From contig JAEUKZ010000092.1 in the NCBI GenBank assembly GCA_016793045.1, forward strand, positions 1 to 36,895: 36,895 bases of DNA, written 5' to 3'. The DNA comes from Alphaproteobacteria bacterium. GTDB taxonomy: Bacteria > Pseudomonadota > Alphaproteobacteria > CACIAM-22H2. The notes under the pieces were generated by a model, which saw nothing but the letters and a program-made list of their open reading frames with translations, searched no databases and had not been told where the DNA came from. The translations under genes and the position numbers were made by a program. Positions 22,850 to 30,758 of this stretch are shown piece after piece (the stretch's first letter is position 1; each line of letters begins with the position of its first letter).

Positions 22850-23749
22850 CTAGGCGAGCGTCGCCGCCGGATCGGCGCCGACGCGTCCGCCCCGCCGATC
22901 CGCCTCCGACTCGCGCGAAACCGTGAAGTCGAAGCGGATGCTCGGAAGACCCTTGATCGGGCATTCGGGGTCGTTCTGCTTGATCTGGGCGACCAGATCG
23001 GCCGACGCGCCGAAAACGACGTCGTCATGCAGGTGGGGGTCGCCGGAAAGATAGAGCGCCGTCACCAGCTCGCGATAGCCGACCGCGCCGATCAGGAAGT
23101 GAATATGCGCCGGCCGCATTCCGTGGCGCCCTTGCGCGCGGACCATGTCCCACACCGGTCCGTCCATGGGAATGTAGTAGCCGAGCGGCCGGACGCTCTT
23201 GAGGACATATGACCCGTCGGCCGCGGTGACGAACGAACCGCGGTAGTCGTTCCTCTCGGGCGTCACCTGCATGTCGTAGCTGCCATTGGCCGCGGTCTGC
23301 CAGACCGTCACCATCGCGTTCGCGATCGGCGCGCCGTCGACGTTCGTCACGCGCCCCCACAGGACGATCTCGCCGGTGGAGACGTCGCTGCCGATCTGCG
23401 CGCCGCGTTCCATCACCGGCGTGTTCTCGCGGAAGAAAGGCCCGAGCAGGCTGGTGTGCGTGGCATCCTCGAGCGCGGTGGTGTCGTGCAGCGTGTTGAC
23501 GAGCGTGGACAGCCCGAGCGTGTCCGACAGCAGGATGAATTCCTGGCGCGAGGCCGAGCACATGTGGCCGACGCGCGTGAGGAACTGGATGCCGAATATC
23601 CATTCGGCGGGGGTGAGGTTGACCTCGCGCGCGAAGGCATGGAGATGGCGGACGGCGCTCTCCATGATCGTCTTGAGGCGCGGGTCCGTCGTCGTCGACA
23701 TCTGCTCGATCGTCGCGGCCGTGATGTTGTCAGGCGTGTACTCGATCAT
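22850..23749 (-). CDS. Intradiol ring-cleavage dioxygenase, hydroxyquinol 1,2-dioxygenase-like
   Basis: Non-haem Fe(III) enzyme of 299 aa that would open an ortho-dihydroxy aromatic ring between the hydroxyls. The N-terminal dimerisation/lipid-binding domain (about 20-95, LTPAEWIFGIQFLTRVG, RQEFILLSDTLG) is followed by the catalytic sandwich. The iron ligands are Y158 (NGSYDMQ), Y191 (PLGYYIP), H215 and H217 (RPAHIHFLI), the same 33-24-2 spacing as known hydroxyquinol 1,2-dioxygenases. Catechol or a substituted catechol remains possible. SD AGGGAGG is 9 nt before the ATG. Its own promoter and operator sit between it and the end of the IclR gene. No gene for maleylacetate or muconate processing lies beside it, so the next step is encoded elsewhere. 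Confidence 0.92.
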   Translation of the reverse strand: MIEYTPDNITAATIEQMSTTTDPRLKTIMESAVRHLHAFAREVNLTPAEWIFGIQFLTRVGHMCSASRQEFILLSDTLGLSTLVNTLHDTTALEDATHTSLLGPFFRENTPVMERGAQIGSDVSTGEIVLWGRVTNVDGAPIANAMVTVWQTAANGSYDMQVTPERNDYRGSFVTAADGSYVLKSVRPLGYYIPMDGPVWDMVRAQGRHGMRPAHIHFLIGAVGYRELVTALYLSGDPHLHDDVVFGASADLVAQIKQNDPECPIKGLPSIRFDFTVSRESEADRRGGRVGADPAATLA

Positions 23750-23796
23750 GAGGTGGCGCCTCCCTGGATCCGGTCAGCTCGCGCCATTCGCGCGCT

Positions 23797-23824
23797 GTTT
23801 TCGCTTGGCGAAGAAATTTTCGCT
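23797..23824 (-). promoter_or_regulatory. Three-half-site IclR operator of the dioxygenase gene
   Basis: Read on the minus strand, AGCGAAA, then CTTCGC (inverted), then GCGAAA occur at fixed spacing. The same order and spacing recur at 24762-24789 on the plus strand, with only the spacer bases differing. This three-repeat architecture is that described for PcaU/PobR-type IclR regulators, and an IclR gene lies between the two copies. The first base is 34 bp downstream of the first base of a perfect TTGACA. Confidence 0.72.
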
Positions 23825-23829
23825 GTCCT

Positions 23830-23858
23830 ATGGTGCGAAGCGCGCCCCGGCTTGTCAA
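23830..23858 (-). promoter_or_regulatory. Candidate promoter of the dioxygenase gene
   Basis: A perfect -35 TTGACA (plus 23853-23858) is followed after 17 bp by CACCAT (plus 23830-23835). The TGA inside TTGACA is the stop codon of the IclR gene. The -10 match is weak, consistent with a need for activation. Predicted transcription starts at the edge of the operator. Confidence 0.5.
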
Positions 23859-24733
23859 GATTGGCGGCGGCCCGCCGGGCGCGCGAGGACGCGGCGCGGC
23901 GGCTCGGCCGCCGCCGCGCGGCCGGTCGGGAACGAGTGGTACAGCGCCGGATAGCGTTGCAGCATCTGCGCGATGCGCCGCGACGCGGTGCGCAGCTCGT
24001 CGAGTCGCTGTTCGACCAGGTTCTCGATGCTCAACCGCCCCGTGTAGCCGGACGAGTTCACCGCCGCCACGACCTCTCCATGCAGCCCGTGAATCGGCAC
24101 GGCGAGCGATGTCACACCGTAGGCGAGCTGATCGACGGCGGTCGCGTAGCCGAGTTCGCGCGCGGTCGTGATGAGCCTGCGCAGCTGCGCGCGGTCGGTG
24201 CACGTGGCCCCGGTGAGTTTGTCCAGCTTTGCGGCGGCGAGGTAACGGTCGAGCGCATCGGGCGGGAGCCCCGCGAGCAGCACGCGCCCGAGCGACGTCG
24301 CATGCGCGGGATAGGTGACGCCGATGCGCGCCATCGGGCGGACGCCGCGCTGCTCGGACACGTGAGCGACGTAGAGGACGTCGTCGCCGGTCAGCACCGC
24401 GACCGAGGCTGCATCGCCGAAAAGGCCGACGATCCTGCGCAGCTCCGGCATAAGCGCATCGTCGACATGAGCGGCCCGGAGATAGCCGGAGCCCAACGCG
24501 AGGACGCGCGCACTGAGCAGAAATTGGTTCTCCACCTTGCGCAGGTAACCGAGCGTCGCCAGCGTATGGAGGTTGCGCCGCGCGGTCGCCGGCGTGAGGT
24601 TCGCGCGCCGCGCGACTTCGCTCAGCGAGAGCTGCGGATGCGCCTCGTCGAAGCACTCGATTACCGCCAATCCGCGCGCCAAGGCATCGACGAACTCCTT
24701 GTCCTTCGCCGCCGCCTGTCGGTCCCTTGACAT
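23855..24733 (-). CDS. IclR family regulator (PcaR/PcaU/PobR-like)
   Basis: One-component regulator of 292 aa. The helix-turn-helix lies at about residues 15-75 (FVDALARGLAVIECF, LSLSEVARRANLTPATARRNL, LATLGYL), and the ligand domain follows with VAVLTGDDVLYVAHV, ARIGVTYPAHATSLGRVLLA and the late SLAVPIHGLHGEVVAAVN. The opening resembles the protocatechuate-pathway subgroup. ATG 24733 is chosen because SRDRQAAAKDKEF is a normal N-terminus and GGGGG lies a few bases before it. Operators with the same three-half-site design lie before the dioxygenase gene and before the lyase gene, the latter covering the likely iclR promoter, so it should control both units and itself. The ligand is probably an aromatic acid or ring-cleavage product. 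Confidence 0.92.
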   Translation of the reverse strand: MSRDRQAAAKDKEFVDALARGLAVIECFDEAHPQLSLSEVARRANLTPATARRNLHTLATLGYLRKVENQFLLSARVLALGSGYLRAAHVDDALMPELRRIVGLFGDAASVAVLTGDDVLYVAHVSEQRGVRPMARIGVTYPAHATSLGRVLLAGLPPDALDRYLAAAKLDKLTGATCTDRAQLRRLITTARELGYATAVDQLAYGVTSLAVPIHGLHGEVVAAVNSSGYTGRLSIENLVEQRLDELRTASRRIAQMLQRYPALYHSFPTGRAAAAEPPRRVLARPAGRRQS

Positions 24734-24754
24734 CGTCCCCCGCTCTGGTAGTTT
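24727..24754 (+). promoter_or_regulatory. Candidate promoter of the lyase/CoA-transferase/Liv operon
   Basis: A perfect TTGACA (24727-24732) overlaps the IclR start codon on the opposite strand. After 16 bp comes TAGTTT (24749-24754, 3 of 6). As at the dioxygenase promoter, the -10 is poor and the operator begins 35 bp after the start of TTGACA. Confidence 0.45.
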
Positions 24755-24761
24755 TTCTAAG

Positions 24762-24789
24762 AGCGAAATATACTTCGCTAGGCGAAATA
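24762..24789 (+). promoter_or_regulatory. Three-half-site IclR operator of the lyase/Liv operon and iclR
   Basis: AGCGAAA (24762-24768), CTTCGC (24773-24778, inverted) and GCGAAA (24782-24787) repeat the arrangement at 23797-23824. On the minus strand the same stretch contains a TATATT box (plus 24767-24772) and the 17-bp spacer up to TTGTGT (plus 24790-24795), the probable iclR promoter. Binding here would therefore block iclR while acting on the rightward operon. Confidence 0.75.
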
Positions 24790-24795
24790 ACACAA
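24767..24795 (-). promoter_or_regulatory. Candidate iclR promoter
   Basis: Minus-strand TTGTGT (plus 24790-24795) and TATATT (plus 24767-24772, 5 of 6) are 17 bp apart, about 35 bp before the IclR ATG. The -10 and spacer are fully inside the three-half-site operator, which predicts autorepression. Confidence 0.5.
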
Positions 24796-24813
24796 TAGGG
24801 AGGCGTGGCGCCA

Positions 24814-25623
24814 GTGAAGATCGGGCCGGGCAGCGATCCCAGATCGGCCATCAGCGCCGCCAACGCCGACGCGATCGTCGTCCGTGGCTTCGACCTTTGC
24901 GCCGACCTGATCGGCGCGGTGTCGTTGACCGACCATTTCTTTCTGCTCGTCACTGGCCGCAAGCCCACCGACGGTCAGCGCCGGGTCCTCGATGCGACCC
25001 TGGTCGCGATCGCCGAGCATGGGCTCGTGCCGAGCGTGCAGGCATCGCGCATGACCTACGCCGCCGCGCCGGAGGCATTGCAGGGCGCCGTCGCGGCCGG
25101 AATTCTCGGCTGCGGCTCGGTCATCCTCGGCGCGTCCGAGGCGGCGGGGCTGTTCCTGGTCGACGTGCTCGCCGAAGCCGGTCCCGACGACTCCGCGCTC
25201 GACGCCGCGGCGCGTAGCGTGGTCGGCCGCATGCGCGCGGCCAAGCGCCCGATTCCGGGCTACGGCCATCCGCTCCACAAGCGGCAGGATCCGCGCGTCG
25301 GGCGCCTGCTCCGGGTTGCGGAGGAGGCCGGCATGGCGGGGCGGCACATTCGCGCCGCCATCGCGGTCGAGGGCGTGCTGCCGGCGACCATCGGCAAGGC
25401 GCTGGCCATGAACGTGTCGAGTGCGATCCCGGCCGTGCTGCTCGATGCCGGCTTTCCCGTGCAGGCGCTCAAGGGCGTGCCGATCCTCGCGCGGACCGCG
25501 AGCCTGGTCGCGCACCTGGTCGAGGAGCAGCTTCGACCGATCGGCTTCATCCTCAGCGAGCATGCCGGAAAGGCGATCGCATACGACGGCCCGGCGCCCG
25601 CCGGCTTCGTGCCGACGACGTAG
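24814..25623 (+). CDS. Citryl-CoA lyase / short citrate synthase-like protein
   Basis: Protein of about 269 aa matching only the catalytic core of citrate synthase, the size of citryl-CoA lyases. The three catalytic residues are conserved: H69 (AEHGLVPS), H152 (GYGHPLHK) and D211 (LLDAGFP). Such proteins split, or form, a citryl-CoA-type thioester into acetyl-CoA and an oxo acid. I prefer GTG 24814, with AGGGAGG 10 nt upstream; GTG 24805 (three residues longer) is only 1 nt from that site. It is the first gene of the IclR-controlled operon, 14 bp before a CoA-transferase, suggesting that the transferase makes the CoA thioester and this protein cleaves it. The true substrate is unknown. Confidence 0.85.
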   Translation: MKIGPGSDPRSAISAANADAIVVRGFDLCADLIGAVSLTDHFFLLVTGRKPTDGQRRVLDATLVAIAEHGLVPSVQASRMTYAAAPEALQGAVAAGILGCGSVILGASEAAGLFLVDVLAEAGPDDSALDAAARSVVGRMRAAKRPIPGYGHPLHKRQDPRVGRLLRVAEEAGMAGRHIRAAIAVEGVLPATIGKALAMNVSSAIPAVLLDAGFPVQALKGVPILARTASLVAHLVEEQLRPIGFILSEHAGKAIAYDGPAPAGFVPTT

Positions 25624-25637
25624 GAGGCGAGGGCGCG

Positions 25638-26792
25638 ATGACCAAGGTGCTGACCGGCATCCGCGTAATCGAGATGGGCACGTTCATCACCGGGCCCGCC
25701 GCGGCGATGTTCCTTGCCGATCTCGGCGCGGATGTCGTCAAGGTCGAGCGCCCGGGCAGCGGCGACCCGTTCCGCGCCTTCAAGGGTGGCCTCTACAGCC
25801 CGCACTTCCAGACGTACAACCGCAACAAGCGTTCGATCGCGCTCGACACTGCGAAGCCCGAAGACAAGGCGGTGTTCGACGCGCTGATCGCGTCGGCCGA
25901 CGTCTTCATCCAGAATTTCCGGCCGGGCGTCGCCGAACGGCTCGGCGCCGGCGAGCAGGAGCTTCGCGCGCTCAATCCGCGCCTGGTGTACTGCGCGATC
26001 TCGGGCTTTGGCGACAGCGGACCAGCCAAGGATCGCCCGGCTTTCGACACGGTCGCGCAGGCGGCAAGCGGCTATCTGCGGCTGCTGATTCCGCCGGGCG
26101 ATCCACGGGTCATCGGTCCGGCGATCGCCGACGCGGTGACGGGATTCTATGCGGCGTTCGGCGTCCTCGCGGCGCTGGTCGAACGCCAGCGGACCGCCAA
26201 GGGCCGCCGCGTCGACGTCTCGATGCTCGAGGCGATGTGCCATTTCAACCTCGACTCGTTCACGCATTTCTTCTCGGCGGGCGAGGTCATGACGCCCTAC
26301 AGCCGACCCAGCGTCTCGCAGTCCTATGTGATGCAGTGCGCCGACGGCGCGTGGATCGCGCTGCACCTGTCGTCGCCCGAGAAGTTCTGGACCGGGCTGG
26401 TCGACGCGGTGGAGCGGCCCGAGCTTCTCGCGGACCCGCGCTTCGCGGCCCGGGCGGACCGGATCGCGCACCACGGCGAGCTGATCGCCATCATGACGCC
26501 GATCTTCAAGACCCGCACGCGCGAGGAGTGGTGCCGGCGGCTCGAGGCGCGCGAGGTGCCGCATTCGCCGGCCTACGATTCGAACGAGGCGCTCGACGAT
26601 CCGCAGGCGCGCCATCTCGGCATCCTCGTCGAGGCCGAACACCCGGTCATGGGGCGCTTCCGTACCGTCCGCACGCCGCTGTCCTTCGACGGGCAGCGCA
26701 TCTCGGACGTGACCGCGCCGCCGGTCCTCGACGAACACGGAGCGGAGCTGCGCGCGCAGATCGGCAAGGCGCGCGTGACGGCCGCGCAATAG
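25638..26792 (+). CDS. Class III (CaiB/BaiF) CoA-transferase
   Basis: Predicted cytoplasmic CoA-transferase of 384 aa, the usual family length. Hallmarks are GIRVIEMGTFITGPAAAMFL, LADLGADVVKVERPGSGDP, the NRNKRSIALD segment, and the probable catalytic Asp at D165 (GPAIADAVTG), equivalent to the Asp that forms the acyl anhydride in formyl-CoA transferase. It moves CoA between carboxylic acids, here presumably activating the acid brought in by the Liv-type importer. SD GGAGG lies before ATG 25638. Its position between the lyase-like gene and the importer genes supports a role in a short catabolic route. The CoA donor and acceptor cannot be read from sequence. Confidence 0.93.
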   Translation: MTKVLTGIRVIEMGTFITGPAAAMFLADLGADVVKVERPGSGDPFRAFKGGLYSPHFQTYNRNKRSIALDTAKPEDKAVFDALIASADVFIQNFRPGVAERLGAGEQELRALNPRLVYCAISGFGDSGPAKDRPAFDTVAQAASGYLRLLIPPGDPRVIGPAIADAVTGFYAAFGVLAALVERQRTAKGRRVDVSMLEAMCHFNLDSFTHFFSAGEVMTPYSRPSVSQSYVMQCADGAWIALHLSSPEKFWTGLVDAVERPELLADPRFAARADRIAHHGELIAIMTPIFKTRTREEWCRRLEAREVPHSPAYDSNEALDDPQARHLGILVEAEHPVMGRFRTVRTPLSFDGQRISDVTAPPVLDEHGAELRAQIGKARVTAAQ

Positions 26793-26830
26793 GTTCAGGT
26801 AGCAAGCACGCCGCAGGTGAAAAACAACAC

Positions 26831-26843
26831 GCCCCTGAGGGGC
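26831..26843 (+). other. Intercistronic hairpin before the Liv-type receptor gene
   Basis: GCCCC-TGA-GGGGC forms a 5-bp stem in the 68-bp gap between the CoA-transferase and receptor genes. No T tract follows, so it is a likely mRNA-processing or stability element rather than a full terminator. Confidence 0.4.
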
Positions 26844-26860
26844 CTAGGGAGGAGACAACG

Positions 26861-28126
26861 ATGATATCGCGCAGGCGCTTCAGCAAGATCGCGGCCGGAA
26901 CCGGCCTGGCACTCGCCGCTCCCGCACTCTCGACGTCTTCATTGGCCCAGGCGCAGCCGATCAAGATCGGCACGAGCATCTCGCTCACCGGGCCGCTTTC
27001 GGGAACCAAGAACGCGCTGACCGGCTATCAGCTCTGGCGCGACGACGTAAATGCGGCGGGCGGGTTGCTCGGCCGGCCGGTCGAACTGGTCACGTACGAC
27101 GACCAGAGCTCGCCCGCGCAGATTCCGGCCATCTACTCGAAGCTCGTCGACGTCGACCGGGTCGATCTGCTGATCTCGCCCTATGGCGCCGTGCTCTCGG
27201 CGCCGGTCATGCCGTTCGTCAAGCAGCGCGACCTGTTCCTCGTCGGCATGTTCGCGCTCGCGGGCAACGACACGGTGCGGCACGACAAGTACTTCCATGC
27301 CTGCCCATGGGGGCCGAACTCGCAGGTGAACTGGGCGCGCGGCTTCTTCGACCTCGCGCGGGCGGCAGGTTGCACGAAGGTCGCGATCATGTCGGCGGAC
27401 ATCGAATTCGCGAAGATCTCGGCGGCCGGCGGCAAGGCGATTTCCGAGGAATACCGGATGTCGGTCGTCTACGACCAGAGCTATCCGCCAAATCAGACCG
27501 ACTTTTCGGCGATCCTGCGCAACATCCGCGCCGCGCAGCCGGAAGCCGTGTTCGTGTGCTCCTACCCGCCGGACAGCACGGCGCTCATCCGCGGCCTGTC
27601 CGAGGTCGGGATCGGCGACAGCGTGAAGATCTTCGGCGGCTCGATGATCGGCCTGCAGTATGCGTCGCTGCTGGCGAATATCGGGCCCGCGCTCAACGGC
27701 ATCGTCAACCTGCACCTCTACGTGCCGGAACCGACGATGCGCAACCCGGCGATCGACGGCTTCCTGGCGCGCTATGAACCGCTCGCGCGTGCGCAGCAGC
27801 TCGATGCGCTCGGCCATTACGTCCCGCCGTTCTGCTATGCCGCGGGCCAGATCATCGAGGCCGGCGTCAAGGGCGCCAACACCCTCAACCACGCGCAGAT
27901 TTCACGCTATCTGCACGCCAACCCGGTCCAGACGATCGTCGGGCGCGCCACGTTCAACGAGCTTGGCGACTGGACGGAAAAGCGCGTCTTGATGGTCCAG
28001 TTCCGCGGCATCAGGGGCCGCGACGTCGAACAGTTCCGCCAGCCCGGCCGGCAGGTCATACTCGACCCGCCCCCGCTGCGCACCGGCGAACTGGTTGCGC
28101 CATTCGGCGCGGCGCGCTCCGGCTAG
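26861..28126 (+). CDS. Branched-chain amino acid-type ABC importer, periplasmic binding protein (LivK-like)
   Basis: Periplasmic receptor of 421 aa, type I binding-protein fold (Peripla_BP_6). A twin-arginine signal (SRRRFSKIAAG, then LALAAPAL) precedes the mature IKIGTSISLTGPLSG. DDVNAAGGLLGRPVELVTYDD and the late YVPPFCYAAGQIIEAG are family motifs. SD AGGGAGGAG precedes ATG 26861. Liv-type receptors outside the amino-acid group often bind aromatic acids or amides, which fits the regulon here. The gene is bracketed by two intercistronic hairpins, a pattern that usually raises receptor mRNA above the membrane components. Confidence 0.93.
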   Translation: MISRRRFSKIAAGTGLALAAPALSTSSLAQAQPIKIGTSISLTGPLSGTKNALTGYQLWRDDVNAAGGLLGRPVELVTYDDQSSPAQIPAIYSKLVDVDRVDLLISPYGAVLSAPVMPFVKQRDLFLVGMFALAGNDTVRHDKYFHACPWGPNSQVNWARGFFDLARAAGCTKVAIMSADIEFAKISAAGGKAISEEYRMSVVYDQSYPPNQTDFSAILRNIRAAQPEAVFVCSYPPDSTALIRGLSEVGIGDSVKIFGGSMIGLQYASLLANIGPALNGIVNLHLYVPEPTMRNPAIDGFLARYEPLARAQQLDALGHYVPPFCYAAGQIIEAGVKGANTLNHAQISRYLHANPVQTIVGRATFNELGDWTEKRVLMVQFRGIRGRDVEQFRQPGRQVILDPPPLRTGELVAPFGAARSG

Positions 28127-28144
28127 GGCCGGCCGCCCGGGCGA

Positions 28145-28167
28145 AGGCGGGGCCAGTCGCCCCGCCT
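28145..28167 (+). other. Intercistronic hairpin after the Liv-type receptor gene
   Basis: There is a perfect 9-bp stem (28145-28153 with 28159-28167) and a 5-nt loop, starting 18 bp after the receptor stop and 46 bp before the permease start. It has no T tract, so partial termination or 3'-end protection of the receptor message is likely. Confidence 0.5.
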
Positions 28168-28213
28168 CGCCAGCGGGCGCCGCGCCGTGGCAAACGATAC
28201 GCGCGTAGGGACG

Positions 28214-29089
28214 ATGTTCCTCGAGATCCTGATCAATGCGGTGGCGACGGGCCTCCTGCTGGGCAGCATCTACGCGGCGCTGGCGCTCGGGCTGGCGGTG
28301 ACGTTCGGCATCCTTCACATTCCGAACATCGCGCATCCGGTCTTCGTCGTGCTCGGCGCCTATCTCGCGGTGGTCGCCAACGAGCGCGGCTGGGATCCGA
28401 TCCTGGCGGCGCTCGCGGGCGCGCTGCCGTTCTACCTGCTCGGCGCGCTCTTCTACGAGTTCTACGCCCGCGTCTTCGAGCGGCGCGGCGAAGCCGACAC
28501 GATGCAGGCGCTGACGCTGTTCTTCGGGGTCTCGCTCGTGGTCGAAACGGCGCTGGTGCTGAAGTTCGGCACCAACCAGCAGACCGTCGACGTCGACTAT
28601 GTCGGCCAGAGCCTGCGCATCGGGCTGCTCGTCATGCCCTATCGGCTGCTGGTGCCCGCGCTGGTCGCGCCGGTCATGATCCTGACCTTGTGGGCGTATC
28701 TGAAGTTCACATATGCCGGCATCGCCATCCGCGCCGCCGCCCACGACGTGCGCGCGCTGCAGGTCAGCGGCGTCGACCCGCACTGGATCAAGCGCCATGC
28801 CTTCGGGATCGCATCCGTCACCGCGCTCGTCGCCGGCGCGATTCTGGTTATCATCGGACCGGTCGATCCGTTCTCGGGGCGCTTGCAGATCGGCAGGGCA
28901 TTCGCCGTCGTCATCCTCGCAGGGATGGGGGCGGTGCCTGGTACGATCCTCGCTGCGTTCATCATCGGTGTCGCCGAATCGCTCGTCTCGGCGTTCCTCA
29001 ATCCGTCGTGGTCGCCCGGCGTCGCGTTCCTGATCCTCCTCGCCACGCTCGCGCTCAAGCCCCAGGGCCTGTTCGGAGCCTCGCGATGA
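28214..29089 (+). CDS. Liv-type ABC importer permease, LivH-like
   Basis: Inner-membrane subunit of 291 aa. Typical LivH segments are INAVATGLLLGSIYAALALG, LAVTFGILHIPNIAHP, GIAIRAAAHDVRALQVSG and GRLQIGRAFAVVILAGMGAV. I chose ATG 28214, preceded by TAGGGA, over GTG 28187, which lacks a ribosome site. Its stop overlaps the next permease start (ATGA). It works with the LivM-like permease and two ATPases encoded downstream and the receptor upstream. Confidence 0.93.
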   Translation: MFLEILINAVATGLLLGSIYAALALGLAVTFGILHIPNIAHPVFVVLGAYLAVVANERGWDPILAALAGALPFYLLGALFYEFYARVFERRGEADTMQALTLFFGVSLVVETALVLKFGTNQQTVDVDYVGQSLRIGLLVMPYRLLVPALVAPVMILTLWAYLKFTYAGIAIRAAAHDVRALQVSGVDPHWIKRHAFGIASVTALVAGAILVIIGPVDPFSGRLQIGRAFAVVILAGMGAVPGTILAAFIIGVAESLVSAFLNPSWSPGVAFLILLATLALKPQGLFGASR

Positions 29090-30036
29090 AGCGGCAGGAC
29101 GTCGCCTTCGCTGCGGGGGCGATCGTCGTCCTGCTGATGGGCTTCGGCGCCGTGCATGCCGTGGCCAATCCGTACTTCTTCTTTGCCGGATACGTGATCG
29201 TCCAGTACGTCGTCCTGGCGACCGCTTGGAACATCCTCGGCGGCTACGCGGGATACATCAATTTCGGGCCTGCCGCGCTGTACGGGGCCGGCGTCTACAC
29301 CTCCGCGCTGCTGTTGAAGGCGTTCGGCGCACCGCTGGTCGTCAACATCGTCGCGGCGGGCCTCGTCGGCATGGTTCTCGGCCTCATGATGGGCTACCTG
29401 ACCCTGCGCGTTCAGGGAGTCTACTTCGCGATCGCGACCATCGCCCTCGTCATCATGCTGGAGACGGTCGTCCACAACATCGAGTATCTCGGCGGGGCGC
29501 GCGGGCTTGCGCTGATCGCTCCCGAGCCGCCCGCCTGGGCGGTCGGCCGCACGCAGTTCGTGTTTCTCGTCCTTCTCGCCATCGCCGTCATGTCGGTGGC
29601 GCTGGCGCGCTGGATCGAGCGGTCGTGGATCGGGCGGGGGCTGCGCGCGCTGCGCGCCAGCGAGGAGGCGGCGGAATGCGCGGGCGTGGCGACGTTGCGC
29701 CTCAAGCTCGCGGCGTGCGCGGTCAGCGGCGCGCTGCTCGCGGTCGCCGGTGCGCCCTACATCTACTACGCCTCGTATATCGATCCGGGGTCCGCGTTCA
29801 GCCTGACGCTCGGGCTCAACACGATTGCCATGCCGCTGATCGGCGGCACGCGGTCGTGGGCGGGGCCGGTGATCGGCGCCCTGCTGCTCGCGAGCGTGCA
29901 GCAGGCCGCGACCGTGACGATCTCGTCGGAACTGAACGTCCTGATGGTCGGGCTGGCGCTCATCGTCTTCATCGCCGCGGCGCCCGACGGGCTCATCGGC
30001 TTGGCCGAGCGGCTCCGGCGGAAGATGCACGCATGA
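29086..30036 (+). CDS. Liv-type ABC importer permease, LivM-like
   Basis: Inner-membrane subunit of 316 aa. LivM markers are TAWNILGGYAGYINFGPAAL, YGAGVYTSALLL, LRVQGVYFAIATIALV, IGRGLRALRASEEAAECAG and GGTRSWAGPVIGALLL. It starts with an ATGA overlap with the LivH-like gene and ends with an ATGA overlap with the LivG-like gene, so the three are translated together. No fused ATPase domain is present, unlike some LivM proteins. Confidence 0.94.
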   Translation: MKRQDVAFAAGAIVVLLMGFGAVHAVANPYFFFAGYVIVQYVVLATAWNILGGYAGYINFGPAALYGAGVYTSALLLKAFGAPLVVNIVAAGLVGMVLGLMMGYLTLRVQGVYFAIATIALVIMLETVVHNIEYLGGARGLALIAPEPPAWAVGRTQFVFLVLLAIAVMSVALARWIERSWIGRGLRALRASEEAAECAGVATLRLKLAACAVSGALLAVAGAPYIYYASYIDPGSAFSLTLGLNTIAMPLIGGTRSWAGPVIGALLLASVQQAATVTISSELNVLMVGLALIVFIAAAPDGLIGLAERLRRKMHA

Positions 30037-30758
30037 GCGAGCCCGTCCTCGCGGTCAGGGATCTCACGAAGAGCTTTGGCGCGCTCAGGGCCCTCGGCCC
30101 GGTCAGCTTCGCTCTGCGGGGCGGCGAGCGGCTGGGGCTCATCGGTCCGAACGGCTCCGGCAAGACGACGCTGATCAACTGCCTGTCCGGCACACTGCGC
30201 GCGGACGACGGGCGGATCTGGTTCGCCGGCCGCGACGTGACGAACGTGCTCGCCTTCAAGCGTGCGCGCATGGGTCTCGCACGGAGCTTCCAGATTCCCA
30301 AGCCGTTCGTCGGCATGACCGTGCTCGAGAACGTGCTGGTGCCGCTGGATCAGATCGGCGACGGATCGGACCATGAGGCCCGCGCGATGGCGATTCTCCG
30401 CTCGGTCAGGCTCGACGCGCGTGCCGGCGACGACGCGAAGCGTCTTTCGCATCTCGAACTGCGCAAGCTCGAACTCGCCCGCGCGCTGGTGGGCGCGCCC
30501 AAGGTTCTGATCGCCGACGAAGCCATGGCCGGGCTCTCGGAACCGGAAATCGACGAAATCCTCGCGATCCTGCAGCGGCTCAGCGAAGCGGGCGTCGCGG
30601 TGATCATGGTGGAGCACATCATGCATGCGGTGATGCGCTTCTCGCAGCGCGTGATCTGCTTCGAGACGGGCCAACTCATTGCCGAAGGGACGCCGCAGGA
30701 GGTCGCGGAAGATCCGCTCGTGCAGAAGGTGTATTTCGGTGAACCGGCTCGTCATTGA
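30033..30758 (+). CDS. Liv-type ABC importer ATPase, LivG-like with altered signature
   Basis: Cytoplasmic ATPase of 241 aa. Walker A GPNGSGKT is intact, as are the Q-loop region ARSFQIPKPFVGMTVLENV and H-loop VEHIMHAVM. The signature, normally LSGGQ or LSYGQ, reads LSHLELRKLELARAL, so the conserved Gly is Leu. Walker B ends ADEAMAGLS rather than DEPAAGL. The DE catalytic pair is kept. Its partner LivF has a standard signature, so one of the two composite ATP sites may be weakened. It overlaps both neighbours: ATGA with the LivM-like gene and 20 bp with the LivF-like gene. Confidence 0.92.
   Translation: MSEPVLAVRDLTKSFGALRALGPVSFALRGGERLGLIGPNGSGKTTLINCLSGTLRADDGRIWFAGRDVTNVLAFKRARMGLARSFQIPKPFVGMTVLENVLVPLDQIGDGSDHEARAMAILRSVRLDARAGDDAKRLSHLELRKLELARALVGAPKVLIADEAMAGLSEPEIDEILAILQRLSEAGVAVIMVEHIMHAVMRFSQRVICFETGQLIAEGTPQEVAEDPLVQKVYFGEPARH

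Noticed and set aside
28639-30030. Long minus-strand frame opposite the Liv permease genes
   Set aside because: Overlaps two well-supported permease genes and shows antisense composition without motifs.
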